Assembly: GCA_963924555.1 (NCBI GenBank)
Contig: OZ004596.1
Coordinates: 6,148,139 to 6,212,138, forward strand
DNA: 64,000 nucleotides
Reading direction: 5' to 3'
Origin: Crambe crambe
Lineage: Eukaryota; Porifera; Demospongiae; Poecilosclerida; Crambeidae
A program made the position numbers and the translations under genes. This document shows positions 1 to 8,966 of the stretch, in pieces; position 1 is the stretch's first letter; the number at the start of each line of letters is the position of its first letter. The notes under the pieces are model-generated. The model ran no database searches. It saw only the letters and a list, made by a program, of their open reading frames with translations, and was not told the DNA's origin.

Positions 1-1
1 G

Positions 2-3000
2 GAACGTAGATTCTCTGAAGATCTTAATAGTCAGAGTAAATCCATCACTAACCGCTCACTCTACTCAGTGCGTTCTAAAAAAGACAGTCTTAAGGAAGAG
101 ACAGGAAAATCTAGTGAACTGGAACGTAGAGAATCTGAAGATCTTTATAGTCAGAGTAAATCCACCACTGACCGCTCACTCTACTCAGTGCATTCCAAAA
201 AGGACAATCTTGACGAAGAGAATGGAAAATTAACAGAAGCTAGTGAACTGAAACGTAGAGAATCTGAAGATCTTTATAGTCAGAGTAAATCCATCACTGT
301 GCGCTCCAAAAAGGACAGTCTTAAGGAAGAGATAGTAAAATCAACAAAAGCTAGTGAACTGGAACGTAGAGAATCTGAAGATCTTTATAGTCAGAGTAAA
401 TCCACCACTGACCGCTCAGTGCGTTCCAAAAAGGACAGTCTTGAGGAAGAGACAGAAAAATCAACTGAAGCTAGTGAACTGAAACATAGAGAATCTGAAG
501 ATCTTTATAGTCAGAGTAAATCCATCACTGACCGCTCACTCTACTCAGTGCATTCCAAAAAGGACAGTCTTGAGGAAGAGACAGAAAAATCAACTGAAGC
601 TAGTGAACTAGAATCTGGAGATCTTTATAGTCAGAGTAAATCCATCACTGACCGCTCAGTGCGTTCCAAAAAGGACAGTCTTGAGGAAGAGACAGAAAAA
701 TCAACTGAAGCTAGTGAACTGAAATGTAGAGAATCTGAAGATCTTTATAGTCAAAGTAAATCTATCACTGATCGCTCACTCTACTCAGTGCATTCCAAAA
801 AGGACAGTCTTGAGGAAGAGACAGAAAAATCAACTGAAGCTAGTGAACTGGAACGTAGAGAATCTGGAGATCTTTATAGTCAGAGTAAATCCACCACTGA
901 CCGCTCAGTGCATTCCAAAAAGGACAGTCTTGAGGAAGAGACAGAAAAATCAACTGAAGCTAGTGAACTGAAACGTAGAAAATCTGAAGATCTTTATAGT
1001 CAGAGTAAATCCATCACTGACCGCTCACTGTGCTCAGAGACAAAGATGCATTCCAAAAAGGACAGTCTTAAGGAAGAGACAGAAAAATCAACAGAAGCTA
1101 GTGAACTGGAACGTAGAGAATCTGAAGATCTTTATAGTCAGAGTAAATCCATCACTGACCGCTCACTCTACTCAGTGCGTTCCAAAAAGGAGAATCTTGA
1201 GGAAGAGACAGAAAAATCAACTGAAGCAAGTGAACTGGACCGTAGAGAATCTAAAGATCTTTATAGTCAAAGTAAATCCATCACTGACCGCTCACTCTAC
1301 TCAGTACGTTCCAAAAAGGACAGTCTTGAGGAAGAGACAGAAAAATCAACAGAAGCTAGTGAACTGGAACGTAGAGAATCTGAAGATCTTTGTAGTCAGA
1401 GTAAATCCATCACTGATCGCTCACTCTACTCAGTACGTTCCAAAAAGGACAGTCTTGAGGAAGAGACAGAAAAATCAACTGAAGCAAGTGAACTGGAACG
1501 TAGAGAATCTGAAGATCTTTATAGTCAAAGTAAATCCATCACTGACCGCTCACTCTATTCAGTGCATTCCAAAAAGGACAGTATTAAGGAAGACACAGAA
1601 AAATCAACTGAAGTCAGTGACCTGGAACGTAGAAAATCTGAAGATCTTTATAGTCAGGGTAAATCCACCACTGACCGCTCAGTGGGTTCCAAAAAGGACA
1701 GTCTTGAGGAAGAGACAGAAAAATCAACTGAAGCTAGTGAACTGAAACATAGAAAATCTGAAGATCTTTATAGTCAGAGTAAATCCATCACTGACCGCTC
1801 ACTCTACTCAGTGCGTTCCAAAAAGGAGAGTCTTGAGGAAGAGACAGAAAAATCAACTGAAGCAAGTGAACTGGACTGTAGAGAATTTAAAGATCTTTAT
1901 AGTCAAAATAAATCCATCACTGACCGCTCACTCTACTCAGTGCGTTCCAAAAAGGACAGTCTTGAACATAGATTATCTGAAGATCTTTATAGTCAAAGTA
2001 AATCCATCACTGACCGCTCACTCTACTCAGTGCGTTCCAAAAAGGACAGTCTTGAGGAAGAGACAGAAAAATCAACAGAAGCTAGTGAACTGAAACGTAG
2101 AGAATCTGAAGATCTTTATAGTCAGAGTAAATCCATCACTGACCGTTCACTCTACTCAGTGCGTTCCAAAAAGGACAGTCTTGAGGAAGAGACAGAAAAA
2201 TCAACAGAAGCTAGTGAACTGGAACGTAGAGAATCTGAAGATCTTTGTAGTCAGAGTAAATCCATCACTGATCGCTCACTCTACTCAGTACGTTCCAAAA
2301 AGGACAGTCTTGAGGAAGAGACAGAAAAATCAACTGAAGCAAGTGAACTGGAACGTAGAGAATCTGAAGATCTTTATAGTCAAAGTAAATCCATCACTGA
2401 CCGCTCACTCTATTCAGTGCGTTCCAAAAAGGACAGTATTAAGGAAGACACAGAAAAATCAACTGAAGTCAGTGACCTGGAACGTAGAAAATCTGAAGAT
2501 CTTTATAGTCAGGGTAAATCCACCACTGACCGCTCAGTGGGTTCCAAAAAGGACAGTCTTGAGGAAGAGACAGAAAAATCAACTGAAGCTAGTGAACTGA
2601 AACATAGAAAATCTGAAGATCTTTATAGTCAGAGTAAATCCATCACTGACCGCTCACTCTACTCAGTGCGTTCCAAAAAGGAGAGTCTTGAGGAAGAGAC
2701 AGAAAAATCAACTGAAGCAAGTGAACTGGACCGTAGAGAATTTAAAGATCTTTATAGTCAAAGTAAATCCATCACTGACCACTCACTCTACTCAGTGTGT
2801 TCCAAAAAGGACAGTCTTGAACATAGATTATCTGAAGATCTTTATAGTCAAAGTAAATCCATCACTGACCGCTCACTCTACTCAGTACGTTCCAAAAAGG
2901 ACAGTCTTGAGGAAGAGACAGAAAAATCAACTGAAGCTAGTGAACTGAAACGTAGAGAATCTGAAGATCTTTATAGTCAGAGTAAATCCATCACTGACCG

Positions 3001-3560
3001 TTCACTCTACTCAGTGCGTTCCAAAAAGGACAGTCTTGAGGAAGAGACAGAAAAATCAACAGAAGCTAGTGAACTGGAACGTAGAGAATCTGAAGATCTT
3101 TGTAGTCAGAGTAAATCCATCACTGATCGCTCACTCTACTCAGTACGTTCCAAAAAGGACAGTCTTGAGGAAGAGACAGAAAAATCAACTGAAGCAAGTG
3201 AACTGGAACGTAGAGAATCTGAAGATCTTTATAGTCAGAGTAAATCCATCACTGACCGCTCACTCTATTCAGTGCGTTCCAAAAAGGACAGTTTTAAGGA
3301 AGACACAGAAAAATTAACTGAAGTCAGTGACCTGGAACGTAGAAAATCTGAAGATCTTTATAGTCAGGGTAAATCCACCACTGACCACTCACTGTACTCA
3401 GAGACAGAAATGCATTCCAAAAGGGACAGTCTTAAGGAAGAGACAGAAAAATCAACTGAAGCTAGTGAACTGGAACGCAGAGAATCTGAAGATCTTTACA
3501 GTCAGAGTAAATCCATCACCGACCACTCACAGTGCTCAGAGACAGAAATATATTCCAAGA
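2..3560 (+). repeat. Coding tandem array, ~129-bp unit with an 855-bp higher-order repeat
   Basis: Units of about 129 bases (some shortened by multiples of three) are repeated head to tail and keep the reading frame. A higher order is superimposed: the rare variant with TGT instead of TAT in the SEDL(Y/C)SQ codon recurs at about 1381, 2236 and 3091, exactly 855 bases apart, which is seven units. Neighbouring variants (KESLEEE, EHRLSED, SIKEDTEK, VGSKK) recur in the same order. This shows recent duplication of a seven-unit block, as by unequal crossing-over. Copy number may vary between individuals. Confidence 0.9.
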
Positions 3561-3805
3561 AACTCCTTGAAGAAGAATCAGAGGAGATAATGCAAAATAA
3601 ACGGAAACGGCAGAATGAAGATTTTTATGAGAAGACAGAAAAATACACTGAAGCCAGTAAACTTGAATATAGAGAGTCTGAAAAAGGTCTTTATAGTCAG
3701 AATACCACTGACCACTCACTATCCTCTGAGGCTCCAAGAAGGTCCTTGAAGAAGAATTGGGGGAGGAAATTGTTGAGTTATGCAAAAAAAAGAAAAAGAA
3801 AATGA
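2..3805 (+). CDS. Highly repetitive charged protein, 3' part (5' end outside window)
   Basis: One uninterrupted frame is open from base 2, so the gene begins upstream of the window; the GTG at 68 is not a credible start. It encodes at least 29 head-to-tail units of about 43 residues. The core is SKKDSLEEETEKSTEASEL, then ERRESEDLYSQSKS and ITDRSLYSVR. The units are rich in Ser, Glu, Lys and Asp, with no hydrophobic segment and no recognised catalytic domain. Each unit holds many Ser/Thr next to acidic or basic residues, so heavy phosphorylation is plausible but inferred. The last units diverge, and the current frame ends in a basic tail (KKRKRK). No intron is evident over 3.8 kb, unlike the genes further right. 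The unit resembles segments of the coiled-coil protein encoded just downstream, so the two may be related. Function unknown. Confidence 0.7.
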   Translation, partial: ERRFSEDLNSQSKSITNRSLYSVRSKKDSLKEETGKSSELERRESEDLYSQSKSTTDRSLYSVHSKKDNLDEENGKLTEASELKRRESEDLYSQSKSITVRSKKDSLKEEIVKSTKASELERRESEDLYSQSKSTTDRSVRSKKDSLEEETEKSTEASELKHRESEDLYSQSKSITDRSLYSVHSKKDSLEEETEKSTEASELESGDLYSQSKSITDRSVRSKKDSLEEETEKSTEASELKCRESEDLYSQSKSITDRSLYSVHSKKDSLEEETEKSTEASELERRESGDLYSQSKSTTDRSVHSKKDSLEEETEKSTEASELKRRKSEDLYSQSKSITDRSLCSETKMHSKKDSLKEETEKSTEASELERRESEDLYSQSKSITDRSLYSVRSKKENLEEETEKSTEASELDRRESKDLYSQSKSITDRSLYSVRSKKDSLEEETEKSTEASELERRESEDLCSQSKSITDRSLYSVRSKKDSLEEETEKSTEASELERRESEDLYSQSKSITDRSLYSVHSKKDSIKEDTEKSTEVSDLERRKSEDLYSQGKSTTDRSVGSKKDSLEEETEKSTEASELKHRKSEDLYSQSKSITDRSLYSVRSKKESLEEETEKSTEASELDCREFKDLYSQNKSITDRSLYSVRSKKDSLEHRLSEDLYSQSKSITDRSLYSVRSKKDSLEEETEKSTEASELKRRESEDLYSQSKSITDRSLYSVRSKKDSLEEETEKSTEASELERRESEDLCSQSKSITDRSLYSVRSKKDSLEEETEKSTEASELERRESEDLYSQSKSITDRSLYSVRSKKDSIKEDTEKSTEVSDLERRKSEDLYSQGKSTTDRSVGSKKDSLEEETEKSTEASELKHRKSEDLYSQSKSITDRSLYSVRSKKESLEEETEKSTEASELDRREFKDLYSQSKSITDHSLYSVCSKKDSLEHRLSEDLYSQSKSITDRSLYSVRSKKDSLEEETEKSTEASELKRRESEDLYSQSKSITDRSLYSVRSKKDSLEEETEKSTEASELERRESEDLCSQSKSITDRSLYSVRSKKDSLEEETEKSTEASELERRESEDLYSQSKSITDRSLYSVRSKKDSFKEDTEKLTEVSDLERRKSEDLYSQGKSTTDHSLYSETEMHSKRDSLKEETEKSTEASELERRESEDLYSQSKSITDHSQCSETEIYSKKLLEEESEEIMQNKRKRQNEDFYEKTEKYTEASKLEYRESEKGLYSQNTTDHSLSSEAPRRSLKKNWGRKLLSYAKKRKRK

Positions 3806-4078
3806 AGAATCCAATAAAACTGATTGAGCTCCTAGTGTATAAAGAGTAGAGATTCAACGTTTATTGAAGACGAGGTCCGCTTCTACTGATCAGCTATTCA
3901 ATATAGCTACAATTACAACATAATAGACAGGCTAACTTACTCTTTAAACTGATAACAAATTATTTTTTGTACATGCATGCGCACGCATGCGCGGTATATT
4001 TAATACTGTGCATGCTCAGTGGCTAACACGCGCACGCATTATTTTATAGGCAATTCGCAGCTGTTGCCATCTTGCAAG
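3806..4078. other. Intergenic gap between the two long repeat/coiled-coil genes
   Basis: It holds the 3' flank of the repetitive gene and the probable promoter and 5' leader of the coiled-coil gene. At 3971-3996 there is an alternating purine-pyrimidine tract containing TGCGCACGCATGCGC, close to the NRF1 recognition palindrome, followed by a TATATTTAATA stretch. No RNA gene was recognised. Confidence 0.5.
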
Positions 4079-7000
4079 ATGCATGTAATACAGATAGTTA
4101 TTGAGAATGCTACTCTCCCAAAGAGAGTGGAAATCATAGCCTGTAAGGTGGAGCCTCCAGAGTCAAGACTAGTTTTCGAATGCAAGGTGTCTTCACACAT
4201 ATCTCATATGACTAAAATGAAGTTTCCAGTTTTTTACTTCGGATTCAGGAAAATCCCCAAATATTCAGTATTTAGATTTATGATTGCAAGTAGAAATGAA
4301 GAAGAGGGACATGGTGACTTTGCTGTCAAGTTTAATACTTCGAAATCAGGTCTATTCGTCTCTAAATCAGTAATCCCTGAAGTGATATCTGGAAAGATTC
4401 AAGTGGTGCACCTTGTCTCCTCAATTCCAGGCTGTGATCCTTCAAAAGTGATCGGAAAGCTATGCTTCAGTATAGTTGACTTGAACAGCATCCCTCCACA
4501 GGCTACTTCAACTTCCTTTCAACATATTGAAATGCCTCCTACTCAGCAAGACAAGGACACTCTTGATCTGATTTCCAGAGAGAAAGGACTGGAATGTGTG
4601 GCTCCTTTGATCACTGATTACCCAACTGTACTCATCATTTTCCATTCCTTCTCAACTCTGAGATCAGAGCTTCTACCTGAAGATATCATCAGTGTTGCGT
4701 GTTTGGGAACATCGTACTGCAAAATTAAGGAGGACCCTATCTTGACCAAAGAAAAAGGACCAATTAACGTGATTCCTAACCTAAAACGTGTTAAATTAAG
4801 ATGCCACAAAGAAAGAGATCAGCTATATCTGGAACTGCATGTGTTAGACAAGGCAAACTCATGCTCTCTTTTCTCAGCTTCATGTCCCATTGTCGACCTG
4901 ATTCCCTTTCAATACTATAACTGGGAATACAGCTGGAAAATGCTGCTTGGTACAAATCCAAGCAGTTTCAGCTCATCATCATCGCAAGAAAATAGTGCAA
5001 CTGTCACCCTTGCTTACTGGCCTGCACTCTCAGATTATCCAGAATACAAAGGGCTCGAGTTTTTTATTAGATGTCCTGAGATTAACACCCATTATGAAAC
5101 AGCAGATTTGATTCTCTGCTGCCAACTTAGATCCATGGACAAAAAAAAGCAAAGTCTTTCAAATGCAGATATCATATATTATAGCATACCATTTGTACAT
5201 CTCCAAGGAGAGGATAAGGTGATCCATGAAAAAGTACAAATTGCAGTGTTGCGAAGCTATTCTGATGATTCAACATTGCATGCCCTTCCTGGATATTTCT
5301 TCTTTCCTAACTTTGACTTCAGGATCGACCATCAAATTCTTTTAACATTTTATGTATGCCCTCAGTACGATCCTGGTGTTTGGTGGGGCACCAAAGTGGT
5401 TTCTTTGGCTGTATTGAATATTTACAGCGATATGAAGCAAGCTTTAACTAACCAAGAAGGCATGAGGTGGGAGTTGTGTGAAGAGGCAATGTCTCACTCC
5501 ACAGAGATCCTTCCACCCCTCAACAAAATAAGTGGTATTTTACGTTGGAAACAAAGAAATATGAAATTTCTCTCTGCTGATACCATATCAAAGGATTTTT
5601 CAAGACTCCCATTAATAGAAAATGCTACACATGGCTTAACAGAAAAGAAGATCCACAATACTAAATTACGAGAAGAAGTGAACAGACTAAGAAGAGTTAT
5701 AACTTTAACACAAGACTCCCTTTCTAAAGATATCAAACACCAGAAGAAGGAGCTCTCTAAACAGTTAGAAATGCCAGTACAGCAGCAGTTCCACAGTGAC
5801 TTGGATAGGGAAAATTTAGAGTTACGTAGAGAAAACTCGAGATTAAAACAGAAAGTTTTGACTTCCAGCAGAGAGTCATTTAAAGTTCTCTCCCAAGATC
5901 TCCGTAACCAAGAAGATCGAGAAGGGGATATCCTTGAGCTTCATAAAAAATACGAAGAACTAAAGAAGGAGAATGAAGAGTATGAGAGGTGCATTAAAAG
6001 CATTGAAGCTACTAAGCAGCAAGATCCCACACTTTTAATAATGGAGGACGATATGACTAAGTTACGTGAAGAAAATTCGAAATTTAAAGCAGAGATTGAG
6101 AAATATGAGCAACTTATGAAAGATATGGAAGCAACCACAGAGACTTTTAAGCAAGACCCTACAATGTCCATGGAAGCCATCTCAAACCGCTTGAAGTTTG
6201 AGATTAAATCCAAGCAGCTTCTCAAAAAGAAAATGGATGGCAGTATTGCTAACTTAAATAAAGATAATCAAAAATTAAAAAGGATGATTGAGTCGTTTAA
6301 GAAATATAACAGAGACATGGAAAATTTTACAAGAACTTCCTTGAAAGAAAATAAAAGACTCTCAAGAAAGGATCTTCTTAATAAGATAGAATACATTTCT
6401 TTATGCTTGGAGACGGCAATAAAATCTAAAGAACTCCTCAAAGAGGAAATGGAAAAAGATACTTTTCAGTTGCGTAAAGAAAATTTACAACTGAGAACAG
6501 AAAAGGAGAAGATATATAAAAGTGTAGAAATGTCCACTAAAGAAGACCATACATTATCAAAGGGTGAACTTCTTGAAAAGATAGTACTCTTGTCAAAGGT
6601 TTCAGAGTCAGCGATTCATTCAAAGCAGCTCATTGAAAAGAAAGTGGAGGAGTATGAGGCATGTCTTAAAGAGATAGAAATTGCCACTGAACCAATACTT
6701 TCCAAGAAAAGTCTTCAAGATAAGGTAAATGTTATTTCATGCCACCTAGAGATAGAGAAGCAGTCTAAGAAGTCCCTTGAAGAGGAAATACTTAAGTTGC
6801 ATAAAGAAAATTTAAAACTAAAAGAAGAATGTGAGATGTTGGAAGCATCTACTGTTCATTTCAGCAAACAAGACCTACTTGAAGACAAGCAGAGTGATAC
6901 TGCACAGTCAGATAAAGAAAGTCAGGATGAAAAATTAGAAGGAGAAATGAATATTTTCCAGTTACGTCAAGTAAATTTGAAACTAGAAAAAGAGAATGAA

Positions 7001-8632
7001 GAGGATAAGAAATTAATTGAAGATATAAAATCCAAAAAAGACCTTCAGGATGAGATGGACTTCATCTCCAAGTGCCTTGAGGCAGAAAAAAAATCCAAGG
7101 AAAAAGCGAAGGAAGATATTTATCAGTTATGTCAAGAAAACCAGGAATTAGATAGAGAGAATAAAGAGAATAAGATATTGATTGAAGATTTAGAGGCATC
7201 CAGTGCAGGAACGCCGTTTGGAAAGGAAGTAAAGGAAAAAATACTCCAGTTGCGTCAGAAATTGAAACAGGAGAATGAGAAATTAATGAAAGAAGTTACA
7301 GTGACATCAGCTGAAAATTATCAAGACCTTCTGGATGAAATAGAGTCCATCTCCACATCACTAGAGGCAGAGGGAGAATCCAAGCTGATCCTTGAAATTG
7401 AAATGGGGAGGAAAATTCTCCTGTTGTGTCAAGAAAATCTTAAATTGAAACAGAAGAATGAGAAGTTAATTGTAATGACATCAACTCCAGACCTTCTGGA
7501 TGAGATAGAGTCCATCTCCACATCACTGGAGGCAGAGAGAGAATCCAGGCTGCTCCTTGAAAAGGAAATGAACGGGAAATTTTTCCTGTTGTGTCAAGAA
7601 AATATGAAATTGAAACGGGAGAATGAGAAGTTAATGGAAGAAGTTACAGTGACATCAACTCAAGACCTTCTGGATGAGATAGAGTCACTGGAGGCAGAGA
7701 GAGAATCCAAGCTGCTCCTTGAAGAGGAAATGGATGGGAAATTTTTCCTGTTGTGTCAAGAAAATCTGAAATTGAAACAGAAGAATGAGAAGTTAACGGA
7801 AGAAGTTGCAGTGACATCAACTGAAGATTATCAAGACCTTCTGGATGAGATACAGTCCATCTCCACATGCCTGGAGGCAGAAAGAGAATCCAAGCAGCTT
7901 CTTCAAAAGAAAATGGAGGAGGATATTCACCAATTACGTCAAGAAAACCTAAAACTTGTAAAGGAGAAAGAAGAGAATAAAAAGTTAATCAAAGATCTGG
8001 AGACATACAGTTCAACGGATTTTATGGTATCCAAGAGAGACCTCCAAGATGAGATAGATATCATCTCCAAGCAGTTAGAAGCAGAGACTAAATCTGAGCA
8101 GCTCATCGAAATGGGATTTGAAGAGGTACATCAAGAAAATTTAAAACTAAAGAAGGAGAGTAAAGTGATTAAAAAGTTCTTGGAAGATGACAGAGATTCT
8201 AAAGTTGCCAATCAAGATTCTACAGTATTCCAGTCTCTTTCCACACAAATTAAACTTGGTGAACTCAAGATGACACATGAAGAACTTATCATGATGCTGG
8301 AAACAGAACAACAAACAGAGGAATCACTTTTGAACAAACTGGAGAGATGTGTCACAAGTTGGACTGAAAATAAAGAAAATTATGAAGCAAAAATCCACAA
8401 CTTGAAGAGATGTTTTGGAACATACCAAGCCAGGTGGAGGGATCATGCACAAAGCTATTCTCATCCTCAGCATTCTATAACAGTTTATGAAGATGCTCCA
8501 TGTGGTGCAGTAGCCAGTTTATCAAGAAATCGATTAACAGGTGATCCAAGTCCATCAAGACTCACATCAGTTGATCCACCGGGAATGGATGACATTCCAC
8601 TACAGCCAGTACCCAAAAATTATAAGGTATAA
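4079..8632 (+). CDS. Long coiled-coil protein with a beta-rich N-terminal region
   Basis: Single open frame of 1517 codons. The ATG at 4079 is preferred because the frame upstream has only a GTG. Residues 1 to about 480 are globular and beta-rich, with a C2-like look but no certain family match. From about 540 to 1450 there is almost continuous heptad-rich coiled coil (runs of LRxENxxLK and KLKxENEKL). Within it, around bases 7320-7920, a block of about 60 residues beginning DLLDEIESISTSLEAE and carrying the motif LLCQENLKLK is repeated four times. The last 60 residues are Pro/Ser rich and probably disordered. It is intronless despite its 4.6 kb, like its upstream neighbour and unlike almost all later genes. 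A scaffold, centrosomal or ciliary role would suit such a protein, but that is a guess. Confidence 0.75.
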   Translation: MHVIQIVIENATLPKRVEIIACKVEPPESRLVFECKVSSHISHMTKMKFPVFYFGFRKIPKYSVFRFMIASRNEEEGHGDFAVKFNTSKSGLFVSKSVIPEVISGKIQVVHLVSSIPGCDPSKVIGKLCFSIVDLNSIPPQATSTSFQHIEMPPTQQDKDTLDLISREKGLECVAPLITDYPTVLIIFHSFSTLRSELLPEDIISVACLGTSYCKIKEDPILTKEKGPINVIPNLKRVKLRCHKERDQLYLELHVLDKANSCSLFSASCPIVDLIPFQYYNWEYSWKMLLGTNPSSFSSSSSQENSATVTLAYWPALSDYPEYKGLEFFIRCPEINTHYETADLILCCQLRSMDKKKQSLSNADIIYYSIPFVHLQGEDKVIHEKVQIAVLRSYSDDSTLHALPGYFFFPNFDFRIDHQILLTFYVCPQYDPGVWWGTKVVSLAVLNIYSDMKQALTNQEGMRWELCEEAMSHSTEILPPLNKISGILRWKQRNMKFLSADTISKDFSRLPLIENATHGLTEKKIHNTKLREEVNRLRRVITLTQDSLSKDIKHQKKELSKQLEMPVQQQFHSDLDRENLELRRENSRLKQKVLTSSRESFKVLSQDLRNQEDREGDILELHKKYEELKKENEEYERCIKSIEATKQQDPTLLIMEDDMTKLREENSKFKAEIEKYEQLMKDMEATTETFKQDPTMSMEAISNRLKFEIKSKQLLKKKMDGSIANLNKDNQKLKRMIESFKKYNRDMENFTRTSLKENKRLSRKDLLNKIEYISLCLETAIKSKELLKEEMEKDTFQLRKENLQLRTEKEKIYKSVEMSTKEDHTLSKGELLEKIVLLSKVSESAIHSKQLIEKKVEEYEACLKEIEIATEPILSKKSLQDKVNVISCHLEIEKQSKKSLEEEILKLHKENLKLKEECEMLEASTVHFSKQDLLEDKQSDTAQSDKESQDEKLEGEMNIFQLRQVNLKLEKENEEDKKLIEDIKSKKDLQDEMDFISKCLEAEKKSKEKAKEDIYQLCQENQELDRENKENKILIEDLEASSAGTPFGKEVKEKILQLRQKLKQENEKLMKEVTVTSAENYQDLLDEIESISTSLEAEGESKLILEIEMGRKILLLCQENLKLKQKNEKLIVMTSTPDLLDEIESISTSLEAERESRLLLEKEMNGKFFLLCQENMKLKRENEKLMEEVTVTSTQDLLDEIESLEAERESKLLLEEEMDGKFFLLCQENLKLKQKNEKLTEEVAVTSTEDYQDLLDEIQSISTCLEAERESKQLLQKKMEEDIHQLRQENLKLVKEKEENKKLIKDLETYSSTDFMVSKRDLQDEIDIISKQLEAETKSEQLIEMGFEEVHQENLKLKKESKVIKKFLEDDRDSKVANQDSTVFQSLSTQIKLGELKMTHEELIMMLETEQQTEESLLNKLERCVTSWTENKENYEAKIHNLKRCFGTYQARWRDHAQSYSHPQHSITVYEDAPCGAVASLSRNRLTGDPSPSRLTSVDPPGMDDIPLQPVPKNYKV

Positions 8633-8966
8633 CTATAGCTAATGTAATAGTATGCACTTAGAAGAGAACTAATCCACCTCATGCTATTCCATCCATGCTG
8701 ATTGGATATAAAGGCTAATTACTTGGACATGTAGACACCACTGCATACATGGTCCACCCAGAACTATTCGTGTCTCTTACAAGTGGTCTGGGTGGACCGA
8801 TGATAATAATGTTTCCAGGATTATATTTTGTTATGATTCTATCTCTACAGGCAGGAAGATGTACGTAAAAGTCTAGTATGTACAACATCAATATTAGTAT
8901 AAAAACAACACTGAAGAGTAGTTATAGTTGCATAGTAACACCATGCATATCAACCAATTATAGTTT
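8633..8966. other. Convergent intergenic gap
   Basis: About 330 bases between the stop of the coiled-coil gene (+) and the stop of carboxypeptidase 1 (-). It should carry both 3' UTRs. A near-palindrome around 8748-8795 (GGTCCACCCAGA and TCTGGGTGGACC) could form a hairpin. No gene seen. Confidence 0.5.

Noticed and set aside
1101..3590. A ladder of second-frame open frames on plus (NWNVENLKIFIV pattern) inside the repetitive gene
   Set aside because: They arise because each repeat unit lacks stops in that frame; they copy the period of the array, start at arbitrary points and have no independent support.
3516..3857. 113-residue minus-strand frame opposite the end of the repetitive gene
   Set aside because: It is the antisense of low-complexity Lys/Glu codons, giving Phe/Ser runs, and has no splice or family support.
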